A stretch of 51,962 bases of DNA from Pseudoalteromonas denitrificans DSM 6059 (GTDB lineage Bacteria > Pseudomonadota > Gammaproteobacteria > Enterobacterales > Alteromonadaceae). The notes beneath the pieces were generated by a model that saw nothing but the letters and a program-made list of their open reading frames with translations, had not been told where the DNA came from and did not search any database. A program made the translations under genes and the position numbers. Below are positions 35,812-43,338 of this stretch, piece by piece. The DNA lies in NCBI RefSeq assembly GCF_900112265.1, contig NZ_FOLO01000035.1, positions 1 through 51,962 of the forward strand, in the 5' to 3' direction. Each line of letters starts with the position of its first letter. The first letter of the stretch is position 1.

Positions 35812-36209
35812 TGAGTTGGTTAAAAAGTATTTTTTCGACTCAGATCACTGAGCCTATTAATGCTGTAGGTGGCATTTTGGATGAAATATTTACCAGTGAT
35901 GAAGAGGAGCTGAATTTAGCACTTATTAAACAAAGGTTAAAACAACAACCTAATTTAGTACAGGCTGAAATAAACAAGGTACAAGCAAAGCATCGCAGTA
36001 TATTTGTAGCTGGCGCCAGACCTTTCTTAATGTGGGTATGTGGTTTTGGTTTTCTGTTTGCTTTTATTGTTAATCCTATTTTGCAATGGCTATTCCCAGA
36101 AGTGGGGGCACCAGAACTCCCCCTTAATACTATGATGGAATTAACTTTAGGCATGTTGGGTCTTGCAGGTTTAAGAACAATTGAAAAAATAAAGGGGGTG
36201 AGTAAATGA
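35811..36209 (+). CDS. Three-TM-type phage holin
   Basis: About 132 residues beginning MSWLKSIFSTQITEPINAVGG. A central segment HRSIFVAGARPFLMWVCGFG leads into hydrophobic stretches at about 75-95 and 108-122. This is the pattern of the 3TM holin family found in Alteromonadales and Vibrio prophages. By family it forms inner-membrane lesions that let the lysozyme out. ATG 35811 was chosen because it overlaps the lysozyme stop; an in-frame ATG at 35799 adds four residues. It overlaps the next gene by 4 bp. Confidence 0.8.
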   Translation: MSWLKSIFSTQITEPINAVGGILDEIFTSDEEELNLALIKQRLKQQPNLVQAEINKVQAKHRSIFVAGARPFLMWVCGFGFLFAFIVNPILQWLFPEVGAPELPLNTMMELTLGMLGLAGLRTIEKIKGVSK

Positions 36210-36481
36210 TACAAGATAGCAAGACCGAAGCTGAACAAAATCAATGGCATATGAAAAAAGAGCTTAATTTGGCACATTTTATAACAACTGTGATGTTGCT
36301 TGTCTCTGGCATACTTTATCTGGGCGACTTAGATAAACGTATAAATACAAATTCACAAGAAATATTACATTTAAAACAGATCCGAAATGAAGATCAAAAA
36401 AGAATAGAAAAGCGTCTAGATTCTATTGATAAAAAATTAGATACCTTATTAAGTAGCCGATCAGGATATAAAAACAGCTAA
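36206..36481 (+). CDS. Small membrane-anchored coiled-coil protein, lysis-linked
   Basis: 91 residues: a short charged N-terminus, one TM segment (about 27-45, HFITTVMLLVSGILYL) and a C-terminal coiled coil rich in Lys, Asp and Ile (LDSIDKKLDTLLS). The position right after the holin and the N-in, coiled-coil-out shape suggest an inner-membrane spanin-like or tail-assembly accessory protein. It is short for an Rz spanin and no Rz1 partner was identified, so the function is open. Confidence 0.6.
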   Translation: MIQDSKTEAEQNQWHMKKELNLAHFITTVMLLVSGILYLGDLDKRINTNSQEILHLKQIRNEDQKRIEKRLDSIDKKLDTLLSSRSGYKNS

Positions 36482-36534
36482 TACTCCTTCAATCATCTGG
36501 CCTAAAAAGCCGATATACCAAATGAGCCTTTATT

Positions 36535-37401
36535 ATGAATACCCCGATTGATTTAACTCAGCTCTTTGCGCCAGATATTGTTGAGGCGCTAGACTATGAA
36601 ACTATTTTTGATGAAATGCTTCAAGCATTACAAAATAAAACAGACCAATTTAATACCCTAATTGAGTCAGATCCTGCTTTTAAAATTCTTGAAGTTGCGG
36701 CCTATAGAGAATTGTTACTCAGGCAAAGAGTTAATGATGCCTCAAAATCTGTCATGTTGGCTTATGCTACGGGCAATGATTTAGACAATTTAGCTGCTTT
36801 ATTTGGTGTAAAACGCCAATGTATTTCAGACTCTGAATCAGACGAACTAATCATGGAGTCTGATACACGATTCAGAATGAGGATCCCTTTGTCTTTGGAA
36901 GGGCACAGTACAGCAGGCCCTGTTGGTGCATATAAGTTTCATACATTGTCTGCATCTGTTGATGTAAAAGACGTATCGGTAGCAACACCAGAGCCAGGTA
37001 AGGTTTTGGTAACCGTATTAGCAAACACACAAACAGGTTTACCTTCTCAAGCATTATTAAATCAAATATTACAAAGGTTAAATGATGAAGACATCAGACC
37101 ATTAACAGACTGGGTGAATGTTCAAGCAGCTCATATTATAAACTATCAGATTGAGGCGAATATTGAACTCAATTCTGGCCCGGGTAAAACGCAAACTTTA
37201 GATAATGTAAACTTAAAAGTGAATGAATTTATTCAACAAGCTCATCAATTAGGTAATGAAATTACTGTATCTGGACTTTATGCTGCAATGCATCAAGTTG
37301 GCGTTAAAAAGGTGAAGCTATTACAACCGGTATCAGATATTCAAGTGACTACTGAACAAGCGGCTTATTGTAATGATATTAAAATTAACACAGTGCAATA
37401 A
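36535..37401 (+). CDS. Baseplate assembly protein J (copy 1)
   Basis: 288-residue P2-type gpJ: start MNTPIDLTQLFAPDIVEALDY, the conserved EVAAYRELLLRQRVNDASKSVMLAYATGNDLDNLAALFGV, then RFRMRIPLSLEGHSTAGPVGAYKFHTL and PGKVLVTVLANTQTGLP. It forms the baseplate wedge of contractile tails. Copy 2 lies at 40203. Here it follows the lysis genes directly, without V and W genes in between, which departs from the P2 order V-W-J-I-H. Confidence 0.9.
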   Translation: MNTPIDLTQLFAPDIVEALDYETIFDEMLQALQNKTDQFNTLIESDPAFKILEVAAYRELLLRQRVNDASKSVMLAYATGNDLDNLAALFGVKRQCISDSESDELIMESDTRFRMRIPLSLEGHSTAGPVGAYKFHTLSASVDVKDVSVATPEPGKVLVTVLANTQTGLPSQALLNQILQRLNDEDIRPLTDWVNVQAAHIINYQIEANIELNSGPGKTQTLDNVNLKVNEFIQQAHQLGNEITVSGLYAAMHQVGVKKVKLLQPVSDIQVTTEQAAYCNDIKINTVQ

Positions 37402-37416
37402 ATTAGGATAATAAAC

Positions 37417-38196
37417 ATGCATGATATTAAAAAAAGTTTATTACCACCCAATGCGACTGGGCTTGAAAAAAATTTAGATACGGCGTGTACTAGGCTTGGT
37501 CAAATCCCCGTTGAAATAGGCAAACAATGGCACCCAGATACGTGTCCTGAACATTTATTACCTTGGCTCGCTTGGGCACTATCTGTTGATGAATGGGATG
37601 AGCACTGGAGCGAGCACTCAAAACGCGCCATGTTAAAACAGTCAGTGTCTATTCATAAACATAAAGGCACTGTGGGCGCGGTAAAAAGAGCGCTTAAAAC
37701 CCTTAATATAGAATTTGATTTTTTAGAATGGTTTGAAGAGTGTGAAGATATCGCCTTAGCCCCCATTCATAGTACACAGCCCCATACCTTTGTATTTATA
37801 GCTTGGGCAAATGAAAACCCATATACAAGTAATGAAGTTTTTTTAAATCCTGATTTATATGATGTGTTATTTAGAGTGATCAATCAGGTGAAACCTGCTC
37901 GCGCCCATTTTGACTTTTTAGTGGGCGCTAAAATAAATGCAGACTTATCATTAGGTACAGCATCAAGTGGTTGGTGTCAGGTAAGGCGATTAAGCAATGA
38001 AACAAAACCAGTAATAGTGCCACCAAGTAAAGCACAGTTATCAGCAGGTTTAGTAACAAGCCGTCAAAATATTCAAGTATCACGTATGTCGCAGCAAACG
38101 ACGCCAGTTCAATTAACAAAATGTGTAAGCAAGCTCAGTACAGCGCTCCATTTAAATAATAAACGTTACGCTGTATCACGTTTCTATTTGGTTTAA
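37417..38196 (+). CDS. Tail protein I (copy 1)
   Basis: 259-residue P2-type gpI: MHDIKKSLLPPNATGLEKNL, LLPWLAWALSVDEWDEHWSE, KHKGTVGAVKRALKTL and a C-terminal RARAH-type part (KPARAHFDFLVGAK). It links baseplate and fibre. It is 15 bp behind J copy 1. The usual family length is about 180-200, so there is a C-terminal extension of some 60 residues. It is distinctly different from copies 2 and 3. Confidence 0.9.
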   Translation: MHDIKKSLLPPNATGLEKNLDTACTRLGQIPVEIGKQWHPDTCPEHLLPWLAWALSVDEWDEHWSEHSKRAMLKQSVSIHKHKGTVGAVKRALKTLNIEFDFLEWFEECEDIALAPIHSTQPHTFVFIAWANENPYTSNEVFLNPDLYDVLFRVINQVKPARAHFDFLVGAKINADLSLGTASSGWCQVRRLSNETKPVIVPPSKAQLSAGLVTSRQNIQVSRMSQQTTPVQLTKCVSKLSTALHLNNKRYAVSRFYLV

Positions 38197-38295
38197 CCCA
38201 ACTTATATAAACCACCTCAGTAATTTTTTATATCTCTTATTCATAAAAGGTATGTGAAAACATGCAAATAATTTAATTAACATAAGGAGTGAACC

Positions 38296-38820
38296 GTGAG
38301 CACTATTTTAAAGCCCACAATAACAACTGCGGGGCTGCAAGCTATTTTTAATGCTGATAGCAATGGCTTGCAAGCAAAAATAACCCAAATAGGTTTAGGT
38401 GATCAAGCTTATGACCCCAATCAAAATCGCACTGCGTTAAGTTCAGAAAAAAACCGCATTAATATTGCAAGTGGCAGGCTGGTAACCCCAACACAAATTC
38501 ATATGAGTGTAATAGATGACTCAAATAAAACTTTTTGGGTACGAGAAGTCGGGTTTTATCTATCTGATGGCACTTTGTTTGCCGTTTACTCAGAGGCAGG
38601 TAAAGCACTTGCTTTTAAATCACCAGAAGTCGATTTATTACTGGCCTTTGATTTGGCATTAACAGGTGTACCTGCAGGTTCTGTCAATATTATTGACCAA
38701 GGCATCGACTTAAATATTTTGATAGCACCAGAGCTTGCCAAAATGGCAACTGCGCAAATTAGTAATATGTATCGATATATTAAACAAAAACTGACCTTAT
38801 TAAAGGCTGGTATTCATTAA
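38296..38820 (+). CDS. Collar-type tail fibre protein, short
   Basis: 174 residues starting at GTG with AAGGAG upstream. It is a Phage_tail-collar (PF12571-like) domain: LKPTITTAGLQAIFNADSNG, the MSVIDDSNKTFWVREVGFYL region and SPEVDLLLAFDLALTGVPAG. Large fibres usually carry this domain at the N-terminus; here the protein ends soon after it. It is probably the fibre base, with the next two genes supplying distal or assembly functions. The 99 bp before it hold no recognisable element. Confidence 0.82.
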   Translation: MSTILKPTITTAGLQAIFNADSNGLQAKITQIGLGDQAYDPNQNRTALSSEKNRINIASGRLVTPTQIHMSVIDDSNKTFWVREVGFYLSDGTLFAVYSEAGKALAFKSPEVDLLLAFDLALTGVPAGSVNIIDQGIDLNILIAPELAKMATAQISNMYRYIKQKLTLLKAGIH

Positions 38821-38884
38821 TTGATTTTGAAAATAAACTTTTTAATACCGCTTTACACAATTTTTAAATTTAAAGGAGAATATT

Positions 38885-39562
38885 ATGGCGTTGGAACAAG
38901 ATATCGCAGAGCTCGTCACAGCATCAAATAATTTAACCCAAGTTGTTGATGATAAAATTCAACAGATTGATTCAAAGGTAACAAGTGCTGAAACAAAAAT
39001 AGACTCGGCAATACTTAACTTTGCAAATAGTCACTCATCACAAATTGTTTCATACTATGATAATGCACGACACTCCCAAACAAGTATAAACCCTGAAATA
39101 GATCCACTCGATGAAACTAAAACAAAATGGAAAGCTTTGCCAACAACGGGTACTGCTGTTCATATGTATCCATCTGTGGGTCAATTAACTAAAGTGCACT
39201 CTACCAATTGTTATAGCTATTATCCTGGCCATTATGAAGACCCTCAACATAGCAATGATCATAGTTGTACTTATGTACAGTTTGTTTTGGCAAATGACAG
39301 TGCAACAAGTGAGCAAATCAATACGCAATTAGCACTTCAAAATAGCAATCATCCTTATTATGGTGGATGGTGGGATGGGACGGGTGTTTTTGATGCTAAA
39401 GTGATTCGTGTGCCAGGGCAGCATCCGTATAGTCGATTATTCATTCGTTATATAAACCATGCAATTGTAGCGGGTAAGGCACCACAAAATGTGATTAACT
39501 TTGGTGGCAATCCCACGTTATCGGTTACAAAAGTAATAAACTACCCACATATTAAGGCATAA
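38885..39562 (+). CDS. Tail fibre tip-like protein with coiled-coil N-terminus
   Basis: 225 residues. An N-terminal heptad-like stretch (QDIAELVTASNNLTQVVDDK to about residue 45) precedes a globular part rich in Trp, Tyr, His and Cys (CYSYYPGHYEDPQHSND, PYYGGWWDGTGVFDAKVIRV). The short coiled coil and compact C-domain fit a trimeric receptor-binding tip. The start has an AAAGGAG site. I do not recognise a named family. It sits between the short collar protein and the next small protein, all on the leader 3 transcript. Confidence 0.6.
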   Translation: MALEQDIAELVTASNNLTQVVDDKIQQIDSKVTSAETKIDSAILNFANSHSSQIVSYYDNARHSQTSINPEIDPLDETKTKWKALPTTGTAVHMYPSVGQLTKVHSTNCYSYYPGHYEDPQHSNDHSCTYVQFVLANDSATSEQINTQLALQNSNHPYYGGWWDGTGVFDAKVIRVPGQHPYSRLFIRYINHAIVAGKAPQNVINFGGNPTLSVTKVINYPHIKA

Positions 39563-39564
39563 CC

Positions 39565-39942
39565 ATGACTGATTTTAATGAACAAATTCCAACAAAAGAC
39601 GCATTTTTACAAAAACAGCAGGAAAATAATAAGCTGGTAGCAAGGGGTGAAATATCCATAAATGTGGCTGATACGCCTAGCCTTTTAGGCACCACTTCAG
39701 ACTCAATTCACTTAGTCTTATTTGAATTAGCAAAACTATGTGAGTCACTTAATAAAGCAACTACCTTAGCAGAAGTGCGAAGCTCAGCAAAACCTTTAAC
39801 TGACTTGTTATCTGGTTTTGCAGCAAAAGTGACGCGCAATGAAGTGCAATTACCTTATCAAGCAAAAGGCATTGAGCAGGTAATATCTGACATTGAAACC
39901 AGAGCAACATCTGTTGCGCAAATATTAGCGACAAAAAGCTAA
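39565..39942 (+). CDS. Hypothetical tail-module protein
   Basis: 125 residues, soluble and mostly helical by eye (TSDSIHLVLFELAKLCESLN; EQVISDIETRATSVAQILAT), starting 3 bp behind the tip-like gene. The tight linkage suggests a fibre assembly chaperone or a small structural partner. I do not recognise the family. It is the last gene before leader 4. Confidence 0.55.
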   Translation: MTDFNEQIPTKDAFLQKQQENNKLVARGEISINVADTPSLLGTTSDSIHLVLFELAKLCESLNKATTLAEVRSSAKPLTDLLSGFAAKVTRNEVQLPYQAKGIEQVISDIETRATSVAQILATKS

Positions 39943-39973
39943 TTGATACATGTTATTAATAAATACCTTCATT

Positions 39974-40016
39974 AGGTCATACTTGACCTGTTTCTGTTAG
40001 TTAAACAAAGTATGAT
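39974..40016 (+). promoter_or_regulatory. Leader 4 promoter with AGGTC-N6-GACCT operator
   Basis: AGGTC (39974-39978), N6 ATACTT, GACCT (39985-39989). TTGACC is at 39983-39988 and, 22 nt later, TATGAT at 40011-40016, followed by TTAACTAAGCTAGC. It lies 32 bp after the end of the first tail module and before J copy 2, so it would drive the second tail module independently. Confidence 0.75.
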
Positions 40017-40083
40017 TTAACTAAGCTAGCATGTATTCATATTTTTGAATTAAGTCGTTAGTTTAAACATTTTCCTTCGTTTC

Positions 40084-40116
40084 AAGCCCAGTAACTTAAT
40101 GTTGCAGGGCTTTTTT
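40084..40116 (+). terminator. Leader 4 terminator-type hairpin
   Basis: AAGCCC (40084-40089) pairs with GGGCTT (40107-40112), followed by a T-run to 40116. The loop is AGTAACTTAATGTTGCA. It lies about 65-95 nt after the predicted leader 4 start, between promoter and J copy 2. As in leader 3 the T-run is followed at once by an ATG, but the frame ends after five codons; J starts further down. Confidence 0.7.
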
Positions 40117-40202
40117 ATGCCTTTTAATTTTTGAAAATGAGCATCAGACAAGTGATTAAACTTGTTGCTGGTTTTTAACTTAACAACTCAATGGAATTAA
40201 AT

Positions 40203-41033
40203 ATGAGTCAGATAGACTTTGCCGCGTTGCCACCTGCTGATATTATTGAACCAATTGATTTTGAACAATTATATCAAGAAAGAAAACAACGTTTTTTAGA
40301 AGTTGCACCACAATATGCTGAAGCCTTATCCTTAGAAAGTGATCCGCTTGCAGTTGTAATGCAAGCTGAAAGCTATCGTGAAATGTTACTGCGTCAACGC
40401 ATTAACGAAGCTGTACATGCCAACTTATTAGCCACAGCTACGGGCACTGACTTAGACCACCTGGGGGTGTTTTACGGTATTAATCGTTCGGGCAATGAGT
40501 CAGATGATGCCTTTCGTTTACGCATTAGAGATCGCACCATAGCATCAAGTACAGCTGGCAGTAAGGCGCATTATCGTAGCCGAGCAATAGAGGTTGATCC
40601 ATTAGCCATTCGTGATGTCGAAGTTGATAGCCCAGTTGAAGGGGAGGTACGTGTATCTGTATTAGTGCGCACAGGTCATGATATCGACACCATAGTGAAT
40701 AAAGTAAAAGCCCGTGTAACCTCAGATGATGTAAAAATGCTTACAGATACAGTTAATGTTGTCTCTGCTGAATTAATCAGTGTGCCTGTGGTTGCCGACA
40801 TTTACCTACAACCGGGCACTTCTACTTTAGTGTATGAAAATTTAAAGCCTCAGTTATTAGCCATGTGGGAAAAGTCTGCAAACTTAGGGTGGGACTTAAC
40901 ACCCAGTTGGCTTAATGCCCAGTTACATAAAGATGGCGTACGCCATGTCGAGTTAAAAACGCCTATTAAATTGCTGTCTATTGCCTCAAATCAGTGTGCG
41001 ATAGCAGGTGAAATTACCCTGAATTTAATATAG
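40203..41033 (+). CDS. Baseplate assembly protein J (copy 2)
   Basis: 277 residues: MSQIDFAALPPADIIEPIDF, AESYREMLLRQRINEAVHANLLATATGTDLDHLGVFYGI, FRLRIRDRTIASSTAGSKAHY and VEGEVRVSVLVRTG. It is the same family as copy 1 but clearly diverged. I prefer ATG 40203, preceded by tGGAatt; an in-frame ATG at 40191 would add four residues. It follows leader 4 and is 9 bp from I copy 2. Its last 20 codons are closely matched by the relic at 50745-50804. Confidence 0.9.
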   Translation: MSQIDFAALPPADIIEPIDFEQLYQERKQRFLEVAPQYAEALSLESDPLAVVMQAESYREMLLRQRINEAVHANLLATATGTDLDHLGVFYGINRSGNESDDAFRLRIRDRTIASSTAGSKAHYRSRAIEVDPLAIRDVEVDSPVEGEVRVSVLVRTGHDIDTIVNKVKARVTSDDVKMLTDTVNVVSAELISVPVVADIYLQPGTSTLVYENLKPQLLAMWEKSANLGWDLTPSWLNAQLHKDGVRHVELKTPIKLLSIASNQCAIAGEITLNLI

Positions 41034-41042
41034 GAAATTCTA

Positions 41043-42368
41043 ATGACTGTGTTACCACCCAGCGCAAAACCTTTAGTGCATACACTTGAAAATATCAATC
41101 AGATGCCACTCCAGATAGATGATGCAATTGGTCAATTACATACCTTAAAGTCAGAACCGTCAGATAATTTATTACATTGGTTAGTATGGGAATATGGGCT
41201 TGAAGCCATTTTACCTTATAGCCATGATTTAAAAAAAGTACTCAAAGACGGTTTAAGCTGGCAAAGAATACGAGGTACACCTCAAAGTTTAAATTTAGCA
41301 TTAGGTTGGATAGATTTAACGCAAGTTGGCATAGAAGCGGAGCCACCGGGCAGACATTTTTACGAATATCAGTTAGCGACAGGTAAAATTCCTGGCGATA
41401 AAGATGTATCGCGTATTTTAAACTTAGCGAAACTCTCGGCGCCAACACGTTCAAAGTTGGCGCGTCTGTATCATCATTATGACATCAGAAAGCTTAATTT
41501 ATCTCAAGGTGAATTTGGTCAGTTTTTATCTGATTATTCGGGTACTTATTTTTATGATGGGGAGTTTACCGCAAGTAAAGTCAGTTTTGCACAAGATCAT
41601 AAAACGCATGTGCATTATGGCCAAAATGCTTTTGATGTTCTAAATATCAATGCTGTTAAAAACAATGTAGTTAAAAACAATGCTGTTAAAGACAATGCTG
41701 TTAAAGACAATGCTGTTAAAGACAATGCTGTTAAAAACAATGCAATAAAACATAATCAAGTCCAAAGCAGTCAAAACCAGAGTCATAAAAATGAAGTAAA
41801 AACAAACATATTTCATACTCGACACTATAGTTTGTCGTCTGCATATCTTAATAAACAAATTTTAGGTCAGTTTGTTTTAGGTGAGCGACTTAATACTGGT
41901 TTTACTACCCGTATTGCCAGTCGCAGACACTATACAGTTGCAAAATTATTAGGTTCAACAACCTGGTTTGCTGGTTGGGGGAATGTATCCTGGGCTGATG
42001 CCAGATATGGTGTTATCGCAATCAAAAATAGCCCTTACAGGCAAATAGACTTTTCAGCACTTCAAGCGGGTGTATTGCAAGTTGAAACCCAGTTACAGGG
42101 GAGCATCGCTGAACCTTTAACGCCCAGTGATACACTCTCTAGTCTTTATAAAGCGGGTAATTTACAGCTTAAGGCAACAATCGAAGGGGGCATAGCAGCA
42201 CCTTTACCGATTGATGATATTCAACTCAATACACTGCGTGCAGGGCACTTACAAATTCAAAATGATATTGAAGGTCAAATAGCTGAGCCGGCCTTAATAG
42301 GTGATATTGAATCAAATATGCATCAGGCGGGGGCTTTGCAATTCAAAGCTAAAATAGTGGGAAAATAG
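41043..42368 (+). CDS. Tail protein I (copy 2) with long repeat-bearing C-terminus
   Basis: 441 residues, over twice the usual gpI length. The N-terminal 185 residues are the gpI domain (PPSAKPLVHTLENINQMPL, LLHWLVWEYGLEAILPYS, QRIRGTPQSLNLALGWIDL) and are close to copy 3 at 50812. After it comes a linker of five-residue repeats (NAVKN/NAVKD, about 203-237). A domain with SSAYLNKQILGQFVLGERLN and WADARYGVIAIKN follows, then four 29-residue repeats beginning AGVLQ/AGNLQ/AGHLQ/AGALQ, the last cut by the stop. The extension probably presents or anchors fibres. Confidence 0.88.
   Translation: MTVLPPSAKPLVHTLENINQMPLQIDDAIGQLHTLKSEPSDNLLHWLVWEYGLEAILPYSHDLKKVLKDGLSWQRIRGTPQSLNLALGWIDLTQVGIEAEPPGRHFYEYQLATGKIPGDKDVSRILNLAKLSAPTRSKLARLYHHYDIRKLNLSQGEFGQFLSDYSGTYFYDGEFTASKVSFAQDHKTHVHYGQNAFDVLNINAVKNNVVKNNAVKDNAVKDNAVKDNAVKNNAIKHNQVQSSQNQSHKNEVKTNIFHTRHYSLSSAYLNKQILGQFVLGERLNTGFTTRIASRRHYTVAKLLGSTTWFAGWGNVSWADARYGVIAIKNSPYRQIDFSALQAGVLQVETQLQGSIAEPLTPSDTLSSLYKAGNLQLKATIEGGIAAPLPIDDIQLNTLRAGHLQIQNDIEGQIAEPALIGDIESNMHQAGALQFKAKIVGK
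41649..41753 (+). repeat. 15-bp tandem repeat in I copy 2
   Basis: Seven successive 15-bp units of the type AATGCTGTTAAARAC (41649, 41664, 41679, 41694, 41709, 41724, 41739); the second and last are degenerate. They encode NAVKD/NAVKN. Three central units are identical. Because the unit is a multiple of three, slippage changes linker length without breaking the frame. Copy 3 has an unrelated Asn/Asp/Gly-rich linker at the same place. Confidence 0.9.
42066..42368 (+). repeat. 87-bp repeats at the 3' end of I copy 2
   Basis: Units of 29 codons start at 42066, 42153, 42240 and 42327 with an exact 87-bp period. They encode AG-x-LQ, then an acidic turn with I-A-x-P, and diverge at most third positions, so the array is old. 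The last unit stops after 13 codons. Confidence 0.85.
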
Positions 42369-43179
42369 CTTTAATCACCACAGAGCGCTCCGAGTACACA
42401 CAGAGGAAAACACCGAGCAAAGATTAAAAACTTAAAGTAGTGAGTTTTTATTTTTCTCTGTGCAGTGCGAAGCGCCTCTGTGCCCTCAGTGGTTGAATTG
42501 ATTTTAGTCTAAGTGATTTTTGACCACAGAGGGCACCGAGTACACTGAGGTTAAAACACCGAGAAAACCTAGTTCATTCTCTATTTCTCAGTGTAGTGCG
42601 AAGTACCTTTGTGAACTCAGTGGTGATTATTTTTTACATAACATCATGAGCATTATGTAATACGAAACGCAAATTATGTAATACGAAACGCAAATTTTAA
42701 ATCAGGCTCGCTGTGAATACATTCTTGTAAGTTCTGTGTCACATTCATGTAGACGGGGGCTTTGCAATTCAAAGCTAAAATAGTTGGAAAATAGCTTTAA
42801 TCAGCACAGAGCGCTCCGAGTACACACAGAGAAAAACACCGAGCAAAGATTAAAAACTTAAAGTAGTGAGTTTTTATTTTTCTCTGTGCAGTGCGAAGCG
42901 CCTCTGTGCCCTCAGTGGTTGAATTGATTTTAGTCTAAGTGATTTTTGACCACAGAGGGCACCGAGTACACTGAGGTTAAATCACCGAGAAAACCTAGTT
43001 CATTCTCTATTTCTCAGTGCAGTGCGAAGCACCTTTGTGAACTCAGTGGTGATTATTTTTTACATAACATCATGAGCATTATGTAATACGAAACGCAAAT
43101 TATGTAATACGAAACGCAAATTTTAAAGCAGGTTTGCTGTGAATACATTCCTCTACGTTCTGTATCACAGCTATGTGAT
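42328..43179 (+). repeat. 426-bp tandem duplication after I copy 2
   Basis: Positions 42328-42753 are repeated at 42754-43179 with an offset of exactly 426 bp at several check points and few differences. Each unit starts with the last codons of I (GALQFKAKIVGK and stop) and continues with two hairpin-repeat copies carrying GTGCAGTGCGAAGC-type cores and CTCAGTGGT / ACCACAGAG arms. It ends in a doubled TTATGTAATACGAAACGCAAA. It fills most of the 970-bp gap before fibre A. The remaining 43180-43338 is AT-rich with no recognised gene. Confidence 0.9.
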
Positions 43180-43338
43180 AAAAGACCTGATTTAACACTT
43201 AATGCTTTGAATATGTTATGTCGTTTACAAAAAACTAAATCTCCCAAAATAAAACATTACAAACTGACTTCTTACACGATAGTGAGACTTCTATAACACA
43301 TTAACCTCAATAAAAATAATCAGCGATAAGGAAATACC

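Noticed and set aside
40117..40134. Five-codon frame right after the leader 4 T-run
   Set aside because: Too short and without a ribosome binding site; at most a remnant of a former gene start.
41640..41858. Minus-strand frame rich in VFNSI repeats
   Set aside because: It is the antisense reading of the 15-bp repeat in I copy 2.
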